Shown: positions 1 to 4,929 of the stretch, one piece after another
Position numbering within the stretch: position 1 is the first letter of the stretch
Layout: each line of letters starts with the position of its first letter
Assembly: GCA_017411665.1 (NCBI GenBank)
Contig: JAFQPT010000239.1
Coordinates: 1 to 5,598, forward strand
Direction of reading: 5' to 3'
DNA from: Oscillospiraceae bacterium
GTDB lineage: Bacteria > Bacillota_A > Clostridia > Oscillospirales > Oscillospiraceae
Length of the DNA stretch: 5,598 bases
The notes under the pieces: model-generated
Database searches by the model: none
Seen by the model: the letters and a program-made list of their open reading frames with translations, nothing else
Told to the model about the DNA's origin: nothing
Position numbers and translations under genes: made by a program

Positions 1-122
1 ACTATACCTTCTTCTGCGGCCTCCATTACGATTGCAAGTGGGTGCGCACGGAAGAGGATGACTGGAAGATTACGGAAATGATTGAGCGAGACCTTTGCTA
101 CATGTACCACAGACCCTTATAA
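1..122 (+). CDS. 3' end of an unrecognised protein (partial)
   Basis: An open frame enters from the left edge (first full codon at base 3) and ends at TAA 120-122, giving the last 39 residues of a protein. The piece is rich in aromatic, cysteine and acidic residues (it contains FFCGLHYDCKW and ends in YMYHRPL). It has no membrane segment and no motif I can assign. The other two forward frames close earlier (TGA within the first 85 bases), and the frame stops just before a strong terminator, which supports it as a real gene end. I do not recognise the family. The terminator that follows separates it from the regulator operon, so it need not share their function. Confidence 0.6.
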   Translation, partial: YTFFCGLHYDCKWVRTEEDDWKITEMIERDLCYMYHRPL

Positions 123-127
123 CGAAC

Positions 128-163
128 AAAACCCACAGGGAGACAGTCCCTGTGGGTTTTGCT
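128..163 (+). terminator. Rho-independent terminator after the first gene
   Basis: Arms 128-141 and 147-160 are perfectly complementary over 14 bp (core ACCCACAGGGA / TCCCTGTGGGT, extended by AAA/TTT), with a 5-nt loop GACAG. The right arm ends in TTTT. It begins 5 nt after the stop codon of the leftmost gene, where an intrinsic terminator is expected. The A-run on the left could give weak termination on the opposite strand, but no gene is called there. Confidence 0.88.
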
Positions 164-187
164 GATACAAAAAGCAAAATATGGAAA

Positions 188-234
188 ATTGATAAAATTG
201 ATATATTGATATATCAGCTGTCAAAATATTGACA
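188..234 (+). promoter_or_regulatory. Repeat-rich putative operator region upstream of the ycxB-like/gntR operon
   Basis: Three exact direct copies of ATTGATA begin at 188, 197 and 205, and a variant ATTGACA at 228. Superimposed are two inverted repeats: TGATATATTGATATATCA (199-216, 8-bp arms around TG) and TGTCAA-AATA-TTGACA (219-234), whose right arm is the -35 box itself. Palindromes over a promoter that drives a GntR-type gene are what an autoregulatory operator would look like. That function is inferred, and short repeats arise easily in AT-rich DNA. Confidence 0.4.
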
Positions 235-257
235 TGATTTTTGGATTATATTACAAT
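229..257 (+). promoter_or_regulatory. Sigma-A type promoter for the ycxB-like/gntR operon
   Basis: A consensus -35 box TTGACA (229-234) is separated by exactly 17 bp from a -10 box TACAAT (252-257, 5 of 6 to consensus). Transcription should start near 264, giving a leader of about 38 nt before the GTG start at 302. It lies downstream of the terminator at 128-163 and upstream of two closely spaced genes, with no other convincing promoter between them. Confidence 0.75.
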
Positions 258-301
258 ACTGAATTATCATGCGTGAATTGCGCGTAAACGGAGGCAGCGT
301 T

Positions 302-892
302 GTGGCCGCTTATCAGTATTACGGAAAAATTGAACATACGGAAAAAACCATTATGGCGCTCTACCGCACACAGTATCATGTCTATTCCAAGCCTCAGATG
401 CTGTTGTGGATGGGCTTTGGTTTTGTGCTGATTTTTGTTGCGGCATTTGCCACGATTCCGACGTGGGCAAAGACCGTTTTGCTGCTGATTGGCGCGCTGG
501 TGGTAACCGGCATGGATTTCCCCAGTCAGGTGCGCGCAGATCGTGCAGTGGATGCCCGTCACGGGAGTCTGCCGCGGATGGAATACGAGTTCCACAAGGA
601 TGCTATGAGAATCTCCGGCGAAGGCAGCATGAGTATTCCATATAAGAAAATCGAACGACTGGTGGATGATAAGAGCTACCTGTATTTCTTTATGGGGAAG
701 GACTCCGTTTGTATGGTAGACCGTGCGACAATCAAGCCGAAGTCTGTGGAGGAATTCAAGGAGTTCATTTCCGGGAAGACCGGACTGCATTGGCAGAGTG
801 AAAAGTCTTTCCTGACGATGAATCTGGCAGACGTGCTTCTGATTTTCAACAACAAAAAAGAAGCAAACGAATCGAAGAAAAAGAAGAGATAA
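302..892 (+). CDS. YcxB-like two-pass membrane protein
   Basis: This is a 196-residue protein read from GTG 302. That start has GGAGG at 290-294 with a 7-nt spacer. An in-frame ATG at 269 lacks a ribosome site and lies only about 5 nt after the expected transcription start, so it is less likely. After a polar N-terminus of about 30 residues come two hydrophobic segments (about 34-53 and 56-73), then a soluble domain (about 95-165). Its pattern, with YEFHKDAMRI, SIPYKKIERLVDD and a short F/Y-rich strand followed by an EEFKEF helix, matches the YcxB-like C-terminal domain of Firmicutes membrane proteins. The tail is very lysine-rich (ends KKKKR). The family has no established biochemical role that I know of. 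It lies 28 nt upstream of the GntR gene and probably shares its transcript, so a membrane partner or a simple co-transcribed neighbour are both possible. The family call rests on pattern recognition, not on a search. Confidence 0.75.
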   Translation: MAAYQYYGKIEHTEKTIMALYRTQYHVYSKPQMLLWMGFGFVLIFVAAFATIPTWAKTVLLLIGALVVTGMDFPSQVRADRAVDARHGSLPRMEYEFHKDAMRISGEGSMSIPYKKIERLVDDKSYLYFFMGKDSVCMVDRATIKPKSVEEFKEFISGKTGLHWQSEKSFLTMNLADVLLIFNNKKEANESKKKKR

Positions 893-920
893 GAGATAAT
901 TAAGAGAAAAGGGTTGTATT

Positions 921-1655
921 ATGGTAGAATCCGGGCACGGCTCCGGCCTTTATTTTAACGGTAAGGTTGTGGGTAGCGGAAGTGTTGGCGCGAGCAATGC
1001 ACGTGAGCGAGCATTTCTGATTATTCGAGACAAAATTATATATATGGATCTCAAGCCGGGTGAACCTGTCAGCGATAAGCTGCTGGCGGAGCAGCTGGAA
1101 ATGAGCCGTACTCCTGTACGTGAAGCATTGATTTTGCTGTCTGCGTACAATATGGTAGTGCTCAAACCCCAGAGCGGCACCTTTGTTGCTCCCATCGACT
1201 CCGAGCAGGTTGCCATTGAGCAGTTTTCCAGATTCACCATGGAATCTGAAATTGTCAAGCAGGCATGCGCGCAAAAGCATGACAAGCTGGCTTTGGCATA
1301 TGAGGAAAATATCAGAGCATTTGAGGAAAACAATTTCGGTGATGACCCTGACCGTATCCGTATCCTGCATGATTTGGATAATGATTTCCACGGTCTGGCA
1401 TTTGAGGCCATGGGAAGAGGAAACAGCTTCCGCCACATGCACAGCTACATGCAGCACATTGAACGCCTGCGTGTATTGACCTTGAAAATGGAAGCTGACA
1501 AGACCATCAATCAGGACCACATGGACATTGCCCGTGCGATTCTGGAAGGGGATGAGCAGACTGCGCTGAATGTTCTGAAGAAGCATCTGAACTTTTATCA
1601 GCACACCATCAAGCTGGCAGAAGCACAGTACCCCGATTACTTCACACTTGGATAA
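921..1655 (+). CDS. GntR-family transcriptional regulator, FadR/FCD subfamily
   Basis: This 244-residue DNA-binding regulator probably controls the downstream TRAP operon and its own transcription. Residues about 27-91 form the GntR winged helix-turn-helix, with the signature DLKPGEPVSDKLLAEQL followed by the recognition-helix motif SRTPVREAL (62-70) and the wing around SGTFVAP (85-91). Residues about 95-235 form an all-helical FCD ligand domain. Its expected metal/ligand-binding pattern is present: D153 and H157 in DNDFH, then H200 in DHMDIARAI and H222 in KKHL. FCD regulators usually bind small carboxylates, often sugar acids or pathway intermediates, which suits a TRAP neighbour. ATG 921 has a modest AAAGGG (908-913) 7 nt upstream. 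The N-terminal extension of about 26 residues is Gly/Ser-rich and slightly longer than usual. The gene follows the YcxB-like gene after 28 nt with no visible promoter. Family assignment is firm; the effector is unknown. Confidence 0.93.
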   Translation: MVESGHGSGLYFNGKVVGSGSVGASNARERAFLIIRDKIIYMDLKPGEPVSDKLLAEQLEMSRTPVREALILLSAYNMVVLKPQSGTFVAPIDSEQVAIEQFSRFTMESEIVKQACAQKHDKLALAYEENIRAFEENNFGDDPDRIRILHDLDNDFHGLAFEAMGRGNSFRHMHSYMQHIERLRVLTLKMEADKTINQDHMDIARAILEGDEQTALNVLKKHLNFYQHTIKLAEAQYPDYFTLG

Positions 1656-1662
1656 ATTTGTT

Positions 1663-1693
1663 AACGCGCCGCTAAATCCTTAGCGGCGCGTTT
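1663..1693 (+). terminator. GC-rich hairpin terminator after gntR
   Basis: Arms AACGCGCCGCTAA (1663-1675) and TTAGCGGCGCGTT (1680-1692) are perfectly complementary over 13 bp with a 4-nt loop ATCC. The hairpin starts 7 nt after the gntR stop codon. The downstream U-run is weak (TTTGTAATT), so termination may be incomplete and some transcripts may run on into the TRAP genes. Confidence 0.7.
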
Positions 1694-1718
1694 GTAATTA
1701 GTGACAAAACATTTGTTA
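1691..1718. promoter_or_regulatory. Candidate operator upstream of the TRAP operon
   Basis: The segment holds alternating complementary 5-mers: TTTGT (1691-1695), ACAAA (1704-1708) and TTTGT (1712-1716). The tightest palindrome is ACAAA-ACA-TTTGT, with a further T/A pair outside. Its left part TGACAAAACATT (1702-1713) matches 10 of 12 positions of TGTCAAAATATT (219-230) in the gntR-operon promoter. Proximity to a GntR-type gene and the small palindrome suggest a binding site for that regulator, but the arms are short and the region is AT-rich. Confidence 0.35.
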
Positions 1719-1738
1719 AAAATTAGATGAATTGTTAC

Positions 1739-1767
1739 TTGTGATTTTTTAACTGATATATTACAAT
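1739..1767 (+). promoter_or_regulatory. Sigma-A type promoter for the TRAP operon
   Basis: TTGTGA (1739-1744, 4 of 6 to the -35 consensus) lies 17 bp before TACAAT (1762-1767, 5 of 6 to -10). The sequence TATATTACAATAC (1757-1769) is identical over 13 bp to the -10 region of the upstream promoter (247-259). The -35 is flanked by an inverted repeat GTTAAAAA (1715-1722) / TTTTTAAC (1746-1753). Transcription would start near 1774, giving a leader of about 55 nt. The weaker -35 fits a promoter that needs an activator or is set by derepression, which is inference. Confidence 0.62.
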
Positions 1768-1828
1768 ACATAATACAGGAATTAGCCTGCAAAAGTATGT
1801 AAAAATTAATTAAGGAGATGCAAAAGAA

Positions 1829-2833
1829 ATGAAGAAGATCCTCGCACTTGTTCTGGCTCTGGTTATGTGCTTCGGTCTGGTTGCTTGCGGCGGCGGCGAC
1901 GATGCAGCTACCAACGAATCCGGCGAAAAGACCTTTAACCTGACCCTGGCTCACAACCTGGCTGAAGACCATGCTGTTCACGTAGCAATGACCGCATGGG
2001 CAGAAGCTGTAGCAACCGAATCCAACGGCACCATCAACATCAGCATCGCTGCTAACGGCGTTCTGGGTTCCGAAGCTGACTGCGTATCCCAGATCCAGGC
2101 TGGCCAGCTGGAAATGACCAAGGTTTCCGCAGGCACTCTGGCAAACTTTGCTGCTGAATGGAACTGCCTGTCCGTTCCCTACGTTTTCAACGATAAGGAT
2201 CACCTGTACAATGTTATGAACGGCGAAATCGCTCAGGACCTGTACGAACTGACCGACGCAGCTGGCTTCCGTGGCCTGGCATGGCTGGAATCCGGCACTC
2301 GTTGCTTCTACACCGCTGACACCCCCGTACGTACCCCCGCTGACCTGGCAGGTCTGAAGATCCGTACCATGGACTCCCAGATGGCTATCGACATGATGAA
2401 CGCATTCGGCGGCTCCGCTACCGTTATGGGTTACGGCGACATCTACACCGGCATGCAGCAGGGTGTTGTAGACGGTGCTGAAAACAACATCACCGCTCTG
2501 CGTGACCACGCTGACGTTACCAGCTACTACTGCTACGACGAACACACCATGATTCCCGACGTTATCGTTATCTCCTCCAAGGTTTGGAACGAAATGTCCG
2601 ACGAACAGAAGGCTATCATGAACAGCACCGCTGCTGACATGGTTGCTAACTACAAGGATCTGTGGGCACAGTTTGAAGAAGACGTAAAGGCTCAGGTTGA
2701 AGGCAAGGTTGAATACGTTACCGACGTTGACAAGGCTGCTTTCCAGGCTGCTTGCGCAGGCATCTATGAAAACCTGAAGGCTAACGATGCTGCTACCTAC
2801 GCATTCGTAGAACGCATCCAGGCTGCCAGCTAA
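1829..2833 (+). CDS. dctP: TRAP transporter substrate-binding lipoprotein, DctP family
   Basis: This 334-residue extracytoplasmic solute receptor captures an acidic substrate outside the cell and hands it to the membrane subunits encoded next. A lipoprotein signal peptide is clear: MKK, a hydrophobic stretch (4-19) and lipobox LVAC with Cys20 as the lipidation site, then a Gly/Asp linker, so the protein should be anchored to the outer face of the membrane. The mature part has the DctP pattern: TFNLTLAHNLAEDH (35-48), WLESGTRCF with Arg158 (152-160), the DLAGLKIRT motif with Arg179 (the conserved arginine that binds the substrate carboxylate in this family) and QQGVVDGAENN (210-220). Length is typical. 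AAGGAG (1812-1817) precedes ATG by a slightly long 11 nt. Codon use is extremely biased (leucine almost always CTG), which suggests very high expression. The symbol denotes the family; the substrate is not C4-dicarboxylate by proof, and a sugar acid is equally likely. Confidence 0.93.
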   Translation: MKKILALVLALVMCFGLVACGGGDDAATNESGEKTFNLTLAHNLAEDHAVHVAMTAWAEAVATESNGTINISIAANGVLGSEADCVSQIQAGQLEMTKVSAGTLANFAAEWNCLSVPYVFNDKDHLYNVMNGEIAQDLYELTDAAGFRGLAWLESGTRCFYTADTPVRTPADLAGLKIRTMDSQMAIDMMNAFGGSATVMGYGDIYTGMQQGVVDGAENNITALRDHADVTSYYCYDEHTMIPDVIVISSKVWNEMSDEQKAIMNSTAADMVANYKDLWAQFEEDVKAQVEGKVEYVTDVDKAAFQAACAGIYENLKANDAATYAFVERIQAAS

Positions 2834-2854
2834 TTTAGCTGACAAGTAAACATT

Positions 2855-2893
2855 GGCCGTTAACTGCGGCCTCCTACAGTTAAGTATTAACTG
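2855..2893 (+). promoter_or_regulatory. Inverted-repeat cluster in the dctP-dctQ gap with alternative pairings
   Basis: Two structures compete here. GGCCG (2855-2859) pairs with CGGCC (2867-2871) and exposes the loop TTAACTG (2860-2866). CAGTTAA (2877-2883) pairs with TTAACTG (2887-2893) across a 3-nt loop. Because the first loop is identical to the last arm, CAGTTAA could pair with either copy, allowing a loop-loop or pseudoknot contact or a switch. The sequence relations are direct; any regulatory role is inferred. Confidence 0.4.
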
Positions 2894-2901
2894 CAAACAG
2901 G

Positions 2902-2942
2902 GAGCGGCTTATCACCATGCGGTGTTAAGCCGCTCTTAATTT
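2902..2942 (+). terminator. Intercistronic stem-loop between dctP and dctQ (attenuator or mRNA stabiliser)
   Basis: GAGCGGCTTA (2902-2911) pairs with TAAGCCGCTC (2926-2935) over 10 bp. After a T/T mismatch the stem continues with CACC/GGTG around the loop ATGC. The following U-run is short and broken (TTAATTT), so it should be a leaky terminator or a 3' barrier to RNA decay, not a full stop. Such hairpins after binding-protein genes are a known way to keep the receptor in excess over its membrane subunits. Confidence 0.62.
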
Positions 2943-2987
2943 CATTAACACGTTTTTAACATCCGAGAAAAAAGAGGAGATAAAACC

Positions 2988-3467
2988 TTGAAAAAATTTG
3001 ATCAAATCCTCAATACCGTGATGCGCTTCCTAATGGCAGTGTCTATGTTCGCACTGTGCGTATTCGGCGTTTGGCAGGTTTTTACCCGCTGGGTTCTGGG
3101 CAATCCTTCTACTTTCACCGATGAATTGCTCCGCTACATTCTGATTGTTTCCGGTCTGATCGGCTCCGCATACTGCTTCTACACCGATGAACATCTGGCT
3201 TTGACCCTGATCACCGATAAGGCAAAGGGCCCCTTCAAGACCATTCTGAACGTATTTATCGAAGTTTGCATTCTGTTCTTCGTTATTTACGTATTTGTTT
3301 TCGGCGGCTGGAAGCTGGCTTCTACCGCAATCAATCTGTCCTCTGTTATGAGAATCCCCATGAAGCTTCTGTACATGGTTGAACCTCTGTGTGGTATCAT
3401 GATTGTTCTGGCTCGTGTTCTGAAGTATATCCAGATGTTTATGGACAAGAAAGGAGCGAAGGCATAA
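2988..3467 (+). CDS. dctQ: TRAP transporter small membrane subunit, DctQ family
   Basis: This 159-residue integral membrane protein with four predicted helices (about 13-35, 47-65, 83-106 and 125-148) forms the permease complex with the DctM subunit. The family pattern is visible: a short basic N-terminus, the TM1 exit FTRW (32-35), DELLRY (45-50) at the start of TM2, the DEHLALTL loop (67-74), and a proline before TM4 in RIPMKLLYMVEPL. Length matches the family (about 150-200). The start is TTG at 2988, supported by GAGGAG (2974-2979) 8 nt upstream; the next in-frame ATG, codon 12, lacks a ribosome site and would cut into the region before TM1. The gene lies 154 nt after dctP behind a stem-loop, and its stop codon overlaps the dctM start, so translational coupling with dctM is likely. 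The rare start codon and the hairpin should lower its output relative to dctP. Confidence 0.9.
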   Translation: MKKFDQILNTVMRFLMAVSMFALCVFGVWQVFTRWVLGNPSTFTDELLRYILIVSGLIGSAYCFYTDEHLALTLITDKAKGPFKTILNVFIEVCILFFVIYVFVFGGWKLASTAINLSSVMRIPMKLLYMVEPLCGIMIVLARVLKYIQMFMDKKGAKA

Positions 3468-4792
3468 TGGTTATTACCGCTACAATTTTCCTGTTTGTTT
3501 CCTTCTTTGTTATGCTGCTGGCCGGCGTTCCCATTTCCGCAGGTATCGGTATCGCATCCGTTATCGCTGCTTGCGCAAGCGGTGTTACCACTCTGGACGG
3601 CTTCGCATTTACCGCAGCACAGAAGTGCTTCTCCGGTCTGGACTCCTTCTCCCTGCTGGCTCTGCCCTACTTCTCTCTGGGCGGTAACCTGATGAACAAG
3701 GGCGGCATCGCAAAGCGTCTGATCCGTCTGGCTCGTCTGCTGGTAGGCTGGATGCCCGGCTACCTGGCTGCTACCAACGTTCTGGCAAACATGTTCTTCG
3801 GCGCAGTTTCCGGTTCTTCCGTAGCTGCTACTTCCGCAATGGGCTCCATCCTGTCTCCTCTGGAAAAGGATGAAGGCTATGACCCCAACTACTCCGCAGC
3901 AGTTAACATCTGCTCCGCTCCCACCGGTATTCTGATTCCTCCCTCCGGTCCCCTGATTTTGTACTCCATCACCGCAGGCGGCGTTTCCATCGCAGCTCTG
4001 TTTATGGGAGGTTACTTCACCGGCGCTCTGCTGGGCATCTGCGTTGCTGTTGTTGCAATCGTTCTGGCTCTCAAGCTGGGCTACAAGAAGTCCGAAGTAA
4101 AGGACGAAGATCCCGCATGGAAGATCTGGGTTGACGCAATTCCCTCTCTGCTGGCTGTTATCATCGTTATGGGCGGCATTCTGGGCGGTATCTTCACTGC
4201 TACCGAAGCAGGCGTTGTTATGTGTGTTTACTGCTTGGTTCTGGCAATCATTTACCGCGAGCTGGACTTCAAGACCTTCTACAACCTGCTGGCTGACACC
4301 ATGAAGTCCTCCGCTACCATTCTGTTCCTGATTGCAGCTTCCTCCATCATGGCATACGTTATGGCTCGTACCGGTATCCCCAAGGCGATCTCCGATGCGA
4401 TCATGAGTGTTTCCGACAACCGTTATGTCATTCTGCTGATCATGAACGTATTCCTGCTGGTTATGGGTATGTTCCTGGACCTGACTCCCGCAGTTCTGAT
4501 CTTTACCCCCATTTTCCTGCCTATTGCAAACTCCATCGGCATGAGCCCCGTTCACTTCGGTCTGATGCTGATCATGAACCTGGGCATTGGTTCCGTAACT
4601 CCTCCCGTAGGCTCCTGCCTGTTCGTAGGCTGCGGTGTTGCCAATGTTAAGATTGAAGGCGTTACCAAGTACATCGTTCCCATCTTCGTTGCGATGGTCG
4701 TTGCACTGTTCCTGGTCACCTTCATTCCTCAGATCCCTCTGTCCGTTCCTTACTGGACCGGTCTGATCGACGGCATGGGCTGGATGTTCTAA
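3467..4792 (+). CDS. dctM: TRAP transporter large membrane subunit, DctM family
   Basis: This 441-residue polytopic permease of the ion transporter superfamily carries the substrate path and the coupling-ion sites, and works with the DctQ and DctP subunits. Conserved DctM stretches appear in order: GVPISAGIG (20-28), LPYFSLGGNLMNKGGIAKRL (66-85), AVSGSSVAATSAMG (113-126), the hairpin motif IPPSGPLILYS (157-167), GIFTATEAG (241-249), LDLTPAVLIFTPIFLPI (337-353) and IGSVTPPVG (374-382). The two Pro-rich re-entrant motifs (IPPS and TPPVG) are those expected for an elevator-type core. Length is normal (about 425-440). The start at 3467 forms TAATG with the dctQ stop and has AAGGAG 10 nt upstream. 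An in-frame ATG at 3389 would lie inside dctQ and add non-family residues, so it was rejected. Codon bias is as strong as in dctP. Confidence 0.94.
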   Translation: MVITATIFLFVSFFVMLLAGVPISAGIGIASVIAACASGVTTLDGFAFTAAQKCFSGLDSFSLLALPYFSLGGNLMNKGGIAKRLIRLARLLVGWMPGYLAATNVLANMFFGAVSGSSVAATSAMGSILSPLEKDEGYDPNYSAAVNICSAPTGILIPPSGPLILYSITAGGVSIAALFMGGYFTGALLGICVAVVAIVLALKLGYKKSEVKDEDPAWKIWVDAIPSLLAVIIVMGGILGGIFTATEAGVVMCVYCLVLAIIYRELDFKTFYNLLADTMKSSATILFLIAASSIMAYVMARTGIPKAISDAIMSVSDNRYVILLIMNVFLLVMGMFLDLTPAVLIFTPIFLPIANSIGMSPVHFGLMLIMNLGIGSVTPPVGSCLFVGCGVANVKIEGVTKYIVPIFVAMVVALFLVTFIPQIPLSVPYWTGLIDGMGWMF

Positions 4793-4818
4793 TTGAACGT
4801 CTTTACTTAAAACATTTT

Positions 4819-4878
4819 CGGCGGTCCTCCCCAAAACCCAAGCGCCTTGCTGGGAAAGCGGCGGACCGCCGTTTTTTT
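4819..4878 (+). terminator. Strong terminator after the TRAP operon
   Basis: CGGCGGTCC (4819-4827) pairs perfectly with GGACCGCCG (4863-4871), and the right arm is followed directly by seven T residues (4872-4878). The 35-nt interior holds a smaller hairpin (CCCA 4837-4840 with TGGG 4851-4854, extendable to AGC/GC), so the whole is a branched stem. A short alternative hairpin CGGC/GCCG (4859-4862 with 4868-4871) could also act before the same T-run. It lies 26 nt after the dctM stop codon. Confidence 0.85.
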
Positions 4879-4929
4879 ATCCCTCGCACTATTCGTTCCC
4901 CCGAAATTTATTCATTGAAGGAGTAAACT

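Noticed and set aside
269..301. ATG 269 as start of the YcxB-like gene
   Set aside because: There is no ribosome site, and it lies about 5 nt after the expected transcription start. GTG 302 has GGAGG at a 7-nt spacing.
406..645. 79-residue plus-strand ORF inside the YcxB-like gene
   Set aside because: It is an out-of-frame shadow without a ribosome site or family features.
1715..1753. GTTAAAAA / TTTTTAAC inverted repeat as a terminator or riboswitch element
   Set aside because: The arms are A/T-only apart from one G-C pair, 23 nt apart, and lie upstream of the predicted transcription start. It would be weak as RNA and is more likely chance or part of the promoter DNA.
1818..1832. Mini-ORF MQKK whose stop overlaps the dctP start codon
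   Set aside because: Its ATG directly abuts the AAGGAG site with no spacer, so ribosomes should not initiate there. It is most likely a chance occurrence in the leader.
1661..2896. 411-residue reverse-strand ORF opposite dctP
   Set aside because: It is an antisense shadow: the strong codon bias of dctP removes stop triplets on the other strand. The product is Val/Ser/Cys/His-rich with no family pattern and no ribosome site.
3389..3466. Upstream ATG 3389 as start of dctM
   Set aside because: It would overlap dctQ by 79 bases and add residues unlike the DctM N-terminus. ATG 3467 has AAGGAG and a classic TAATG overlap.
3287..4834. 515-residue reverse-strand ORF opposite dctQ and dctM
   Set aside because: It is also caused by codon bias. 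The translation is Gly/Gln/Asn/His low-complexity, while the plus strand holds an intact DctM family protein.
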